From the IMG/VR virus record IMGVR_UViG_3300044634_004833, positions 90,942 through 154,941 of that record: a stretch of DNA of 64,000 bases; one strand, 5' to 3'. Below, piece after piece: positions 50,690 through 58,767 of the stretch. The stretch's first letter is position 1. Each line of letters begins with the position of its first letter. The notes beneath the pieces are model-generated. The model worked only from the letters and a program-made list of their open reading frames with translations, ran no database searches and was not told where the DNA came from. The DNA comes from a virus. The position numbers and the translations under genes were made by a program.

Positions 50690-50724
50690 CTAATGTTTTA
50701 ATAGGTGCTTCGACTTTTATTAGA
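50690..50724. repeat. 35-bp dyad element, copy 2
   Basis: CTAATGTTTTAATAG, ten bases, TTTTATTAGA, matching copy 1 exactly in both halves. The surrounding gene-free stretch 50366-51124 shows no convincing coding frame. Confidence 0.75.
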
Positions 50725-50962
50725 TTATATAAATTTTAATAGATTTTAGAACAACTGTGCCACTAAATTTATAATTTATATAATTTATGATGGCTATCAC
50801 AAATGTTATTTGTTATATTTAATGTAATGGCCTACAAAGGGAATTGGAGTAGGTCAATTCTAATTGGTGTGGGTACGAATCGGGAGGTTTTGGGTGTGGA
50901 GATGGCCCAAATGCGGTAGCGTTGCCTTATTATTATATGTGTGCGTAAGGGCGTGGGTGTGC

Positions 50963-50991
50963 CTGCGATAAAAAATGGAGAAGTATTAGGG
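50963..50991 (+). promoter_or_regulatory. CTGCGATAA-N14-TTAGGG element
   Basis: Box 1 50963-50971, box 2 at 50986; 133 bases before the 51125 gene, giving the longest leader of the group. Confidence 0.7.
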
Positions 50992-51124
50992 GGCACCAGA
51001 AAAGGAGGCGGTGAAAATCTAGGATATGCAATGTTAATCTCACGCAAGGTGAGCGTTGTGAATTAAACCCGTGAATCCCCACCCGTCCTAGCGAAGGGGT
51101 TTTTACAACAATAAGGAGGGTTAT

Positions 51125-51334
51125 ATGACTAAGGGTTCTCGTGACTTGTTTCTTGCTGACATTCAGGCAGCGATTAAAGAGCATTACATACTTACTGAAA
51201 GGGAAGCTGAGTGTGTCTTGCATTCACTAAGAATTGATGTGCATGCAATTGATACATTGTTGAAATTCAAAAGATTGAGTCAAGACAAGGTTGACTTAAT
51301 TCTCTCTAAATCTAGAGAGGCTGGGTTGGTTTAG
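51125..51334 (+). CDS. Unknown 69-residue helical protein
   Basis: All-helical (DIQAAIKEHYILTEREAECV, KRLSQDKVDLILSKSREAG), with the look of a small DNA- or protein-binding phage early protein. AAGGAGG eight bases before the ATG. First gene of the right-hand early/middle block. Confidence 0.78.
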   Translation: MTKGSRDLFLADIQAAIKEHYILTEREAECVLHSLRIDVHAIDTLLKFKRLSQDKVDLILSKSREAGLV

Positions 51335-51335
51335 G

Positions 51336-51364
51336 CTGCGATAAAAAATGGAGTGTCGTTAGGG
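51336..51364 (+). promoter_or_regulatory. CTGCGATAA-N14-TTAGGG element
   Basis: Box 1 51336-51344, box 2 at 51359. It starts one base after the stop of the 51125 gene; the next start is 51471. Confidence 0.7.
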
Positions 51365-51470
51365 ATCGCAAAATCGAGATGTGGTTGATGAAGAATGATA
51401 TCAATATTTTCTTGTGGTGTTTAGAGTTTGTGAAAAGGCTAAGAGTAGACAAAAAAAGGAGGGCTTAAAA

Positions 51471-51644
51471 ATGAAAGAAGAGCATATGAAAGTTATAGAA
51501 GAACTTCGGGATCTGGGATATGCGGTGTGCATATTTACTCCAGAGGAGTTGAGTGGAGCAAAGCCTCATAAGGTAGAGGATGAGCTTGTTTCTGCTGGGT
51601 GGGACATTATTGATACTTTGGCTACAGAAGAGGAGGTTATATGA
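51471..51644 (+). CDS. Unknown 57-residue protein
   Basis: Start set by AAGGAGGG ten bases upstream. Acidic; VIEELRDLGYAVCIFTPEEL suggests a small alpha/beta unit. It overlaps the next ATG by four bases. Confidence 0.75.
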   Translation: MKEEHMKVIEELRDLGYAVCIFTPEELSGAKPHKVEDELVSAGWDIIDTLATEEEVI

Positions 51645-51853
51645 TTGATCCTATTGTTGTTAAGTTGGATATAGACTGGGCTTCTTTGAGGGAACAAAAG
51701 GCTGAGTTAATTAAGTATGCTTGGAAAGATGCTGATAGCAATAAATTGCTTGAAGGGATCATCAGCATTATAGATGCTATTCAGGATCAAGCTGTGGATG
51801 AAAATGGTTTGAGTGAAATGTTGGTCTTTGGTGAGAATTTTGGGAAGTCTTGA
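51641..51853 (+). CDS. Unknown 70-residue protein
   Basis: Coupled by a 4-base overlap to the 51471 gene, with GAGG upstream. Helical and acidic (DWASLREQKAELIKYAWKDA, EGIISIIDAIQDQA). No known family. Confidence 0.75.
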   Translation: MIDPIVVKLDIDWASLREQKAELIKYAWKDADSNKLLEGIISIIDAIQDQAVDENGLSEMLVFGENFGKS

Positions 51854-51901
51854 AAATTACGATAATTTTATAGCGTATGACCAATTAAGGAGGGCTTAAA
51901 A

Positions 51902-52324
51902 ATGGCTACCAGAGGTACTTATCAGTTCATTGATGATTCTACTAAGACTACCATTTATGTTCATTGGGACAATTATTTGGAAGGGGCAGCAAATTACTTT
52001 TATAATATGCTGACCAATCCTAGTAAAGGTAATTTGGCGACTCAATTTATTAGAGCAGTTAGTCATGCTGAAATAACAAGGTCTCATGCTCGTCATGGAG
52101 ATACTGAATTTCAATATAATATAAAAGGTTCTGATGGTGGTGCAGAACTTGTAGTCAATAGTCCATGCACTAATACAGTTGTGTATAGTGGTGTACTTTT
52201 TGATTTTATCAACGATCATAGTAAGTTAATTGAAAATTACAAGCCTATAAGAAAGTATGTCAATGAGTGGGGTTCTATTCAGTATATGACTGTCGATATG
52301 GCTGAGAGAATGAAACTATGCTAA
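51902..52324 (+). CDS. MATRG-type unknown protein
   Basis: 140 residues. The opening MATRGTYQF and TTIYVHWDNYLEGAANYFYN follow a pattern seen in uncharacterised bacterial and phage proteins (start MATRG, then Y-x-H-x-D-x-Y). A beta-rich small domain; function unknown. AAGGAGGG upstream. No canonical bipartite promoter; ACGATAATTTTATAG at ~51860 may be a degenerate start signal. Overlaps the next gene by seven bases. Confidence 0.8.
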   Translation: MATRGTYQFIDDSTKTTIYVHWDNYLEGAANYFYNMLTNPSKGNLATQFIRAVSHAEITRSHARHGDTEFQYNIKGSDGGAELVVNSPCTNTVVYSGVLFDFINDHSKLIENYKPIRKYVNEWGSIQYMTVDMAERMKLC

Positions 52325-52596
52325 AAGTATTTTTATATCAAGAGGGCAGTTTATTTTCAGAAGGAAGTACAGGTAGCAAAGTATTTCCTTCTGATGAAAA
52401 AATTTATAAGTTTAAAAAAAAGCCATTTTCAAGTATGTGGACAGATGAAGTACTTCCTATGTTATGGCATAGTTTTTGGTTTAACAATGAATTTGGAAGT
52501 TCTTACCTTTTTGCAAGAAGTAACGATAGTTGGGAATGGGCTTTAGAGAATATGGTATTTGGCCCTAATTGGAGAGAGCAGAGAGAGAAGTATTAG
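52318..52596 (+). CDS. Unknown 92-residue protein
   Basis: Translationally coupled to the upstream gene. Aromatic-rich (MWTDEVLPMLWHSFWFNNEF, SWEWALENMVFGPNW). Not recognised. Confidence 0.75.
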   Translation: MLKVFLYQEGSLFSEGSTGSKVFPSDEKIYKFKKKPFSSMWTDEVLPMLWHSFWFNNEFGSSYLFARSNDSWEWALENMVFGPNWREQREKY

Positions 52597-52599
52597 GGG

Positions 52600-52628
52600 C
52601 TGCGATAAAAATAAGTTACTTTCTAGTG
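52600..52628 (+). promoter_or_regulatory. CTGCGATAA-N14-CTAGTG element
   Basis: Box 1 52600-52608, box 2 at 52623; 31 bases before the 52660 start. Confidence 0.8.
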
Positions 52629-52659
52629 CCCGTAAGAATTAAAGTAAAGGAGGTGAATT

Positions 52660-53379
52660 ATGCCTAATTGGTGTGCTAATGATTTGACTATCTCTGGAAA
52701 AACAACTGATATTAACGCTATGGTTGAATTATTTGATGTAGATGCTAATGGGGTTGTTATATTTAGTTTTGAAAAGATATATCCTACTCCAGATGAATTG
52801 AAGAATGATGATTTATGGTCATCTGGTACGAGTGCAGATACAATAGCAAAGCAATATAAAAGAAACGATCCTTTGACTGATATAGATGGAGTTTCATTGT
52901 TAGGTAGAGACTGTGTGTTATCAGAAGGGGTAAAAGAGTTTCTGGATGACAGTAGGTATATTGATTGGGTTAATTCATATGTTCTTTTAAAAGAAGAAGA
53001 TGACGAAGATAAGATTATGAGTTTTGCTCAAGATTTTGTTAAAATGGTAAACAGACTGGAAGCTTATGGTTTTACTGGTTGGTATGGTTGGAGGGTTGCC
53101 AATTGGGGAACTAAATGGGATGTTGCTCCAGATGATGCATCAATCAATATTGTTGAATATAAGGGTAATAGAAACAAATCAAAATTTTCTTCAACATTTG
53201 ATACAGCTTGGTCACCTCCTATTGGTGTATTGCATAAGTTATCAGAAAGGTTTCCAGAATTGGAAATTAAGGTAGCATTTTTTGAAGGTGGTTGTTGTTT
53301 TAAGGGTACTGCTAAGTTTAAGGGTGGAGAACTGATAAGTTCTACAGAGGGTTCGTATCGTGGCCCTAGAGGGGGTTAA
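52660..53379 (+). CDS. YubB/DUF1281-like ferredoxin-fold protein
   Basis: 239 residues. MPNWCANDLTISG at the N-terminus, FSFEKIYPTPDEL, then YGWRVANWGTKWD (~142-154) and FDTAWSPPIGVLHKLSERFP (~178-197) are the ordered signature of the YubB-type family found on plasmids and phages. The biochemical role is not established. CFKGTAKFKGGE near the end completes the fold. AAAGGAGG precedes the ATG. The orphan insertion element lies downstream. Confidence 0.88.
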   Translation: MPNWCANDLTISGKTTDINAMVELFDVDANGVVIFSFEKIYPTPDELKNDDLWSSGTSADTIAKQYKRNDPLTDIDGVSLLGRDCVLSEGVKEFLDDSRYIDWVNSYVLLKEEDDEDKIMSFAQDFVKMVNRLEAYGFTGWYGWRVANWGTKWDVAPDDASINIVEYKGNRNKSKFSSTFDTAWSPPIGVLHKLSERFPELEIKVAFFEGGCCFKGTAKFKGGELISSTEGSYRGPRGG

Positions 53380-53412
53380 TAATAAAATTTGAACCTTTGA
53401 CCAAAGATATAT

Positions 53413-53556
53413 CGTCAACTACCCCCAGCTAAAGCAGGGAGCTTGTCATTCCAAGTTTCGTGCTGACTTTTAGTCCAGTTCCGGCTTTCAGCCGGAACAC
53501 ACGGAATCTGAAATCAGATTCAACGGACGACATTAGGCTGATTGATGCAGCCCTAT
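53413..53556 (+). ncRNA. Candidate orphan omega-RNA (HEARO/IscB type)
   Basis: After the left-end hairpin come GACTTTTAGTC, a perfect 8-bp stem TTCCGGCT/AGCCGGAA, a perfect 7-bp stem AATCTGA/TCAGATT and GGCTG/CAGCC. This serial-hairpin order beside an IS605-like left end is what I recall for HEARO RNAs, the IscB guide scaffolds, in which the guide is taken from sequence upstream of the left end. By that rule the guide here would be phage sequence ending near 53412. Structure is seen; identity is inferred. Confidence 0.5.
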
Positions 53557-53636
53557 GTTTAATTATAGTGTTGTTTTGTTTAAGTTCAAGAGCCAATTCC
53601 TCCCCCGACTAAAGTCAGGGGGGATTCCTTGGCTCG
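53413..53636 (+). mobile_element. Non-autonomous IS200/IS605-like element
   Basis: The left end has an imperfect hairpin in GTCAACTACCCCCAGC-TAAA-GCAGGG. The right end (53588-53635) is a near-perfect hairpin with outer arms GAGCCAA/TTGGCTC and an inner CCCCCGACT-AAA-GTCAGGGGG stem. The CCC(C)-n-GCTAAAGC-GGG style is characteristic of IS605-family ends. No transposase, TnpB or IscB frame fits in the ~225 bases, so it could move only with proteins supplied in trans. Exact boundaries are uncertain by several bases. Inserted between two early-region genes. Confidence 0.7.
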
Positions 53637-53658
53637 AAGATCTTGAAAAAGGGGATGC

Positions 53659-53687
53659 CTGAGATAAAAAGTGAGGTATGTCTAGTA
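53659..53687 (+). promoter_or_regulatory. CTGAGATAA-N14-CTAGTA element
   Basis: Box 1 (C to A variant) 53659-53667, box 2 at 53682; 22 bases before GTG 53710. Confidence 0.7.
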
Positions 53688-53709
53688 GGAAAAGAAAAGG
53701 AGGTGCTTT

Positions 53710-53931
53710 GTGGATTTGGAATCTTTGAGGGAAAAGGTTGCCAACGAATTGTGGGAAGGTGCAGATCTACCTGAGCCTTTAAATAAGGAGGGTGAGCGCA
53801 CCCAATGGGTTAAGTATAAAAAGCAAACCAATGTGTGGGTGCGATGTTTTCGGGGAAAGACTCGGAATGAAATTTTCCGAATTAAGTGGAAGTCAAAATC
53901 TATTGAATTTGTTTCAGCAGGTTTGATGTGA
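53710..53931 (+). CDS. Unknown 73-residue protein, GTG start
   Basis: AAGGAGG seven bases before the GTG. Basic and Trp-containing (WVKYKKQTNVWVRCFRGKTR); possibly nucleic-acid binding. Overlaps the next reading frame by four bases. Confidence 0.7.
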   Translation: MDLESLREKVANELWEGADLPEPLNKEGERTQWVKYKKQTNVWVRCFRGKTRNEIFRIKWKSKSIEFVSAGLM

Positions 53932-54137
53932 GACACATTCATAGGATACACATAGGGGTTTCCAATTCTATGTTAGATATGCCAGCTGACTGCGAGAAAG
54001 AAGGCTGGCGTATGGTTTGGGATTGGCAGGGGGAGAGATGGAGCTTCTCTGAATCCAATTGTTGTTCATTTAGAAATGACTTGAGACATAATAGGTTACT
54101 AGGTCAAGATTACAACGAAGGATTTTTTTATAGCTGA
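53928..54137 (+). CDS. Unknown small protein
   Basis: 69 residues from GTG 53928 (overlapping the upstream stop) or 55 from ATG 53970. Acidic-aromatic (WRMVWDWQGERWSFSESNCC). Not recognised. Confidence 0.6.
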   Translation: MRHIHRIHIGVSNSMLDMPADCEKEGWRMVWDWQGERWSFSESNCCSFRNDLRHNRLLGQDYNEGFFYS

Positions 54138-54150
54138 AAGGAGGTGTAAC

Positions 54151-54750
54151 ATGATTGAACTTAGTGATGTTATTCCTGCCGTATTAAAGACATACAAAAA
54201 AGAGCAGCGTGTATTTATTAATATTCGACCTAATGATAATAAGGTATATGTTAATAGAGAAGGAAGTTCTATACTAAAAGATAGTCAATTTATCAAGTCG
54301 GTTACAAAGTTAATGGGATTGTTTACAAATGAAGAGTTAGTTGAATCTGCTAAAACTTTAGCTAGGTGTTCATTTGGCAATTTGGCAAAAGATTTTGAAG
54401 ATAGGGATTTTTTTATAGATATAGAAGATGGTATTTGTAATGATGAATTAACAAAAATTAGTTGGTTTATTCAGTTGTGTAGTTTGTCATTTGCTTATGA
54501 TTTTTGTATAGCAGATATAGACTTTAGTGAATCTATTTCTGATATTGAAAATCCACATATAAAAGTAACTATTGTTTCAAATCAATCTAAAAACCAATTT
54601 GATGTTGTATATGATATTGATGAAGATGAAGGTGAATGTGAAGAATGTGGGTATCTAGAGTGTGAGTGCTGTGCAGATTGTGAGTGTGCAGATTGTGAGT
54701 GTTATGATGATGATGATTTTGATGATGATGATGATGATGATGAAGAGTGA
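54151..54750 (+). CDS. Protein with Cys/Asp-rich metal-binding-type tail
   Basis: 199 residues. The first ~150 form an ordinary alpha/beta domain (VFINIRPNDNKVYVNREGSS). From ~157 the sequence becomes ECEECGYLECECCADCEC and similar, with about eight cysteines, then a run of aspartates to the end. This tail could bind metal or mimic DNA charge. AAGGAGGTG upstream. Function unknown. Confidence 0.78.
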   Translation: MIELSDVIPAVLKTYKKEQRVFINIRPNDNKVYVNREGSSILKDSQFIKSVTKLMGLFTNEELVESAKTLARCSFGNLAKDFEDRDFFIDIEDGICNDELTKISWFIQLCSLSFAYDFCIADIDFSESISDIENPHIKVTIVSNQSKNQFDVVYDIDEDEGECEECGYLECECCADCECADCECYDDDDFDDDDDDDEE

Positions 54751-54779
54751 CTGCGATAAAATCTTGGGGTTGTCTAGTA
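54751..54779 (+). promoter_or_regulatory. CTGCGATAA-N14-CTAGTA element
   Basis: Box 1 54751-54759 begins one base after the previous stop; box 2 at 54774; 25 bases before 54805. Confidence 0.8.
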
Positions 54780-54804
54780 TTCAATTAAGAAAGGAAGTGT
54801 TGAT

Positions 54805-55179
54805 ATGAGTAGTAGCTTCTATATCTGCATTCATCTACATGAGATGTATATGATTAAAGGTTCTATGGTTTATATGTTAGAGAACGATCTTACTATGCTT
54901 AAAGAACAAGCCCAACTTTTGGCTAGAAGTTGTGAGTGGTTTGACAAGAAGTGTAGCAATAATGATATAATCAATGGTTGGAAAGCAAATGGCGATGATC
55001 TTGATGAGTGGATTATTGCATTATGGTTTGCTATGGATGTAGATCCAAATTTGAATGAAAATCATAAGGAAACATTGCGTAGATTGGCATGGTGGCTGGA
55101 TGATGTAGTTGCTTCAGAATTACCGCTAGAGACTGTGCATAGTTCTCCGATGGTTGTAAAAGCGAGGGAAGTGGGCTAA
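54805..55179 (+). CDS. Unknown 124-residue helical protein
   Basis: Helical and acidic, with MLKEQAQLLARSCEWFDKKC and LRRLAWWLDDVVASEL. Not recognised. AAGGAAG precedes the ATG. Confidence 0.75.
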   Translation: MSSSFYICIHLHEMYMIKGSMVYMLENDLTMLKEQAQLLARSCEWFDKKCSNNDIINGWKANGDDLDEWIIALWFAMDVDPNLNENHKETLRRLAWWLDDVVASELPLETVHSSPMVVKAREVG

Positions 55180-55190
55180 TTTTATTAGCT

Positions 55191-55202
55191 GGCCCGTATA
55201 AT
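55191..55202 (+). promoter_or_regulatory. GGCCCGTATAAT promoter
   Basis: Sigma70-like -10 with C-run, 23 bases before 55226; one of two of this class in the right part. Confidence 0.55.
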
Positions 55203-55225
55203 TTATTTTCAGGAGGGAAGCAATT

Positions 55226-55816
55226 ATGCAAAGTAATGATAAATTAGCCAAGTGGAAGGCCCGTCTTAGTTATTTCAAGGATGAGATGGGTTTTGGCCCT
55301 TTGAAGCAATATCGCAACGAGGAGGGCAATCTTCATAGGGATGATGGCCCTGCGTGGATTTCCCCTACTAGAGTGATTTGGTATCAGAATGGGCGCAAGC
55401 ATGGTCTTGATGCTGATATTCATGGTAGTATTCATTACTACTTTGAGAATATTAGGATACCTCCACACTTCTATACAAAGCCTGATTCTTTGACTGTAGA
55501 AGAAGTATTAGGCCATCCCAATGCAGAGTGCCGATATGTAGGCATGAAATGTATTGGTATGGATAAAGTAATGAATCATAAGAGGACAAAGGTGATTCAC
55601 AAGGATAATAGCAAGGGTCAGGTTTTGTTTATGATTGGTGGTATATTTGATGAGCCTGTAGCTTATGTAAAGGTTGTTAATAGTACACAAGAGCCAGATG
55701 GTAGTTATAAAGACTATTATCTATGTGTTCCACCTACTTGTAAAACTTGTTCTGAAGCTGTCAGTTGGACTTTTGGCTTAACTGCTGATAGCTATCGTCC
55801 AGAGCAGGAGACATAG
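55226..55816 (+). CDS. DUF6745-like protein with MORN-like start
   Basis: 196 residues. Residues ~25-60 (YRNEEGNLHRDDGPAWI, then WYQNGRKHG) are MORN-like repeats. ~88-130 (TVEEVLGHPNAECRYVGMKC) and ~143-190 (EPVAYVKVVNSTQEPDGSYK, CVPPTCKTCSEAVSWTFG) match the C-terminal pattern I know from DUF6745 proteins of bacteria with large genomes. Function unknown. CAGGAGGG upstream. Confidence 0.8.
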   Translation: MQSNDKLAKWKARLSYFKDEMGFGPLKQYRNEEGNLHRDDGPAWISPTRVIWYQNGRKHGLDADIHGSIHYYFENIRIPPHFYTKPDSLTVEEVLGHPNAECRYVGMKCIGMDKVMNHKRTKVIHKDNSKGQVLFMIGGIFDEPVAYVKVVNSTQEPDGSYKDYYLCVPPTCKTCSEAVSWTFGLTADSYRPEQET

Positions 55817-55817
55817 G

Positions 55818-55846
55818 CTGCGATAAAAAATTGAAAAGTTCTAGTG
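55818..55846 (+). promoter_or_regulatory. CTGCGATAA-N14-CTAGTG element
   Basis: Box 1 55818-55826, box 2 at 55841; 30 bases before 55877. Confidence 0.8.
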
Positions 55847-55876
55847 CTTGTACTGAGGGGCAAAGGAGGGACAAAG

Positions 55877-56290
55877 ATGTTGGAACAGGCACTAGAACAT
55901 TTGAAGCAGGATGAGTTTAGGGAAGCAATGATGCTTCTTTTGTCTAATCCTGATAAGTTTTCTTCTGAAGATAGGAAGAAGATTTCTAAGTATTGTTTAT
56001 CATCATGTCCAGATATGGCAGATGAAATCTTTACATTGTGTAAGGTTAAGTCTGATACTGAAATGATGAAGCAAGCATTTCAGCATATCAAGCTTAGTAA
56101 TAACAATACTCTTATCTACGCTATTGAATTGGGCCTTGATGCTGTAGCTGAAAGGCTAGTATCAGAGGGCAAGGTCAATAACTTAGATGCTGCCATTTAT
56201 AAATGTTTGCTTTTGCAGAATGGTGTTCTAGCTGGCAAGCTATTGGATATTAAAGCAAAAAGGCAAGCTGAGAAGAACCAGCAATCCTGA
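55877..56290 (+). CDS. Ankyrin-like helical-repeat protein, short
   Basis: 137 residues. NNTLIYAIELGLDAVAERLV and LDAAIYKCLLLQNGVLAGKL read as degenerate ankyrin-like helix pairs. Its N-terminus (EQALEHLKQDEFREAMMLLL, then RKKISKYC) resembles that of the next gene, so they are probably related by duplication. AAAGGAGGG precedes the ATG. Confidence 0.75.
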   Translation: MLEQALEHLKQDEFREAMMLLLSNPDKFSSEDRKKISKYCLSSCPDMADEIFTLCKVKSDTEMMKQAFQHIKLSNNNTLIYAIELGLDAVAERLVSEGKVNNLDAAIYKCLLLQNGVLAGKLLDIKAKRQAEKNQQS

Positions 56291-56292
56291 GC

Positions 56293-56321
56293 CTGCGATA
56301 AAAATAAGTTATTCTCTAGTG
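56293..56321 (+). promoter_or_regulatory. CTGCGATAA-N14-CTAGTG element
   Basis: Box 1 56293-56301, box 2 at 56316; 28 bases before 56350. Confidence 0.8.
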
Positions 56322-56349
56322 GGCAACATTACTCTAGGAGGGACAACAA

Positions 56350-57519
56350 ATGACTCATGCTGAAAAATTAGAACAGATTGAAAAATTCAATGAGCTTGCT
56401 CAGAATGGTGAGTGGGAGCAAGCGATAGATATGGTTATATCAGACTTTGATATAAGTTTGTTTAACCTTTCTTCCCGCAAGAAGTTTGTCCAGTATTGCA
56501 AAGATAATGTTACTGAAGATAACGATATTTCTAATAAAAATAAGGTTGTAATTTTCAAGTCTATTGAATCTTTGAGGGTTGTTACAGATAAGTTATTAGG
56601 TGTGCCGATTGCTGAAGAGAAGATAAATTCTCTCCATTCATTTATCCGTATGGGATATGGAATTACTGATTTTAGCAGGGATAAAATAGACTTTTTTTCT
56701 AGCATAGATTTTGCTAAGAATGAGTATTCTTATAACAAATTTGTTGGTGTATTCTTCAATAAAATGAATTTTTCGCATCCTGAGATAAATTGGTATATTA
56801 CTAAGATTATGGATAGTGCTGGTAGGCATAGGTATAACATTAGTTTGGAGAACTCTAAGAAGTTGTTAGACATAGGTTTTTCTGAAAGTTATCCATTTAA
56901 TATGGAAGGATTGTTTTCTATTGATAAATCTCTTATCAATAGAACTACTAAAATAGTTCTTGATAAAAAGAATACAGATTTGGCCAATTACTTATTTACT
57001 GCTTGCTGTGAGAGAAACAATAGAGAATATATTGTTTCTTTGCTTGATAATGGATTTAAGTCTATTACCAATGGAATTCAGATTGCAATAAATAGTAATC
57101 ATTTTGGTCTTGCTACGCTTATATTGAAGTATAAGCCTAGAAAGTTCAGCCTTAGCATGGTTCAATGGCTTATGGACAGATACCACAATCTTGCTAGGAG
57201 GTATTCAGATCGCATTCTTACTATTGTGGATAAATATGCAAAATATGATGTATCTACTAGTAAAAGTTATGCTGAAGAAGCAACTAAGCATGCTAAGCTT
57301 AGTGTTGATGTTATCAATTGCATTCAATATTCACTTGATAGAAAGCCAGATGAAAGTTGTTTGAGCTATATCAAAACAGTTGCTAATGATGCCTCTCATT
57401 ATTTGGATAAGATTAAAAACATTGGTTTAGAGATTGAATCCTATAATATTCCAGCGTTTAGGTGTTTTGATAATGACTTGCGACAAATGGATTCTTATCA
57501 ATCTAATGTTGCTCGTTAG
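56350..57519 (+). CDS. Ankyrin-like helical-repeat protein, long
   Basis: 389 residues. ELAQNGEWEQAIDMVISDFD near the start; later FTACCERNNREYIVSLLDNG and GIQIAINSNHFGLATLILKY are ankyrin-type units (helix, helix, G/N turn). Likely a protein-interaction scaffold, perhaps against a host target (inference). TAGGAGGG upstream. Confidence 0.75.
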   Translation: MTHAEKLEQIEKFNELAQNGEWEQAIDMVISDFDISLFNLSSRKKFVQYCKDNVTEDNDISNKNKVVIFKSIESLRVVTDKLLGVPIAEEKINSLHSFIRMGYGITDFSRDKIDFFSSIDFAKNEYSYNKFVGVFFNKMNFSHPEINWYITKIMDSAGRHRYNISLENSKKLLDIGFSESYPFNMEGLFSIDKSLINRTTKIVLDKKNTDLANYLFTACCERNNREYIVSLLDNGFKSITNGIQIAINSNHFGLATLILKYKPRKFSLSMVQWLMDRYHNLARRYSDRILTIVDKYAKYDVSTSKSYAEEATKHAKLSVDVINCIQYSLDRKPDESCLSYIKTVANDASHYLDKIKNIGLEIESYNIPAFRCFDNDLRQMDSYQSNVAR

Positions 57520-57520
57520 A

Positions 57521-57549
57521 CTGCGATAAAAAATGGCTATTGGTTAGTA
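57521..57549 (+). promoter_or_regulatory. CTGCGATAA-N14-TTAGTA element (first of two)
   Basis: Box 1 57521-57529, box 2 at 57544. A second element starts 68 bases downstream, before the same gene. Confidence 0.7.
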
Positions 57550-57588
57550 GTCATGCTCATCAAGGTGGTCTTGGTGAGAAAAGTAACC

Positions 57589-57617
57589 CTGCGATAAGTT
57601 ATCGCAGTTTGCTAGTG
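57589..57617 (+). promoter_or_regulatory. CTGCGATAA-N14-CTAGTG element (second of two), with dyad
   Basis: Box 1 57589-57597, box 2 at 57612. Here box 1 forms a perfect 9-base inverted repeat with TTATCGCAG (57599-57607). 46 bases before 57664. Confidence 0.8.
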
Positions 57618-57663
57618 TGTGCCGGTGGTGTTTATTACTTTGTTGTTAAGGAGGGTTAATACT

Positions 57664-58767
57664 ATGGCTCGTACCAAATCTGCTTCTACTGTGTGGCTTG
57701 AGAATGTTTTGACTTCTAATCCTGATCTGCGTTTTGCAGAGGCAGTTGGCCATCCTGACTATGCCAGCAATGGCTTCAACTTCGATGCTGCGTATTTCAA
57801 CGCAATTAAGTGTCGATATAAGAAGTCCCTTACTGGGGCTGGTGTTGGTACTGGTGGGTCTGTTGCTGTTGTTTCTCCGTCTCAGACTTCCGTAACTGAT
57901 CGACAGAATTATGATTATGACTCTGATACAACAGAGATGATTCCATCTGTCGATCCGCACTATGTGCTGACTGGAGAGAACATTTCCTTCTTTGAATTGG
58001 TTCAGAAAATGTCTGATTCAAAGAATGTGAATGTGCGTCTGGTTGGGCCAGCTGGTTGTGGTAAGACTAGCTTTGCCAGCCAATATGCTGCAAAGTATAA
58101 CTTGCCTCTTATGGTTGTCAACTGTGCGAATGTGCGTGAACCAAGAGATTGGTTCGGCTATCGCAAGTTGGATCAAGATAAGAATCTTGTCTGGCATGAA
58201 AGTCTCTTTGTTAGGATGCTAGAGACTCCTAATGCTGTTATCGTGCTGGACGAAACGAATCGTTGTCCTATGCACACACTTAACACTTTGTATCCTCTGC
58301 TTGACCATCGTAGGTCTAGCTATCTTGAGGAGGCTAATCGTACTCTAACTGTTGCAGAAGGCGTTACCTTTTGGGCAGCTATGAACGAGGGCAATCAGTT
58401 TACTGGTACTACTCAGCTAGACGAGGCTTTTGCTGATCGTACTGGTCTGGTGCATGAGTGTAAGTTTCTTTCTCTAGAGGACGAGACACTTGTGTTGCAC
58501 AATCGTACTGGTCTTGATAAAGCAAACTCGTTAAAGCTAGTGGAGATTGCCGATCAAGTGCGTAAGAAAGCACTTATGGATAGTGGTGATAGCTTTAGCA
58601 AGCCTATCTCTACTCGTATGCTTGAGGAGGCTGCTGCTGCGTTTGTGATTGGGGGGCCTAATACTATGGTCTATACTCTGCTTAATCACTTTAGTTCAAG
58701 TGGTGGCACTACTAGCGAGCGTCATAACTTGAAGACTCTACTGACTGGTAAGTTTGGCCAGCTGTAA
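57664..58767 (+). CDS. MoxR/CobS-type AAA+ ATPase
   Basis: 367 residues. Walker A GPAGCGKTS (~129), Walker B AVIVLDETNR (~190), sensor-1 region FWAAMNEGNQFTG and DEAFADR (arginine finger) identify an AAA+ protein of the MoxR/CobS group. The ~110-residue N-terminal extension contains CobS-like elements. These ATPases work with VWA-domain partners as chaperones or metal-insertion machines; the VWA gene follows immediately. Start chosen at 57664 by AAGGAGGG. Two bipartite promoters precede it, implying strong or staged expression. Confidence 0.9.
   Translation: MARTKSASTVWLENVLTSNPDLRFAEAVGHPDYASNGFNFDAAYFNAIKCRYKKSLTGAGVGTGGSVAVVSPSQTSVTDRQNYDYDSDTTEMIPSVDPHYVLTGENISFFELVQKMSDSKNVNVRLVGPAGCGKTSFASQYAAKYNLPLMVVNCANVREPRDWFGYRKLDQDKNLVWHESLFVRMLETPNAVIVLDETNRCPMHTLNTLYPLLDHRRSSYLEEANRTLTVAEGVTFWAAMNEGNQFTGTTQLDEAFADRTGLVHECKFLSLEDETLVLHNRTGLDKANSLKLVEIADQVRKKALMDSGDSFSKPISTRMLEEAAAAFVIGGPNTMVYTLLNHFSSSGGTTSERHNLKTLLTGKFGQL

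Noticed and set aside
50832-51223. Minus-strand frames in the gap before 51125
   Set aside because: Low-complexity, no ribosome site, and they overlap a bipartite element and the 51125 coding start.
51855-51885. Seventeenth bipartite element before 51902 (ACGATAATTTTATAG)
   Set aside because: Box 1 is diverged and no YTAG follows at 14 bases; noted only as possible degenerate signal.
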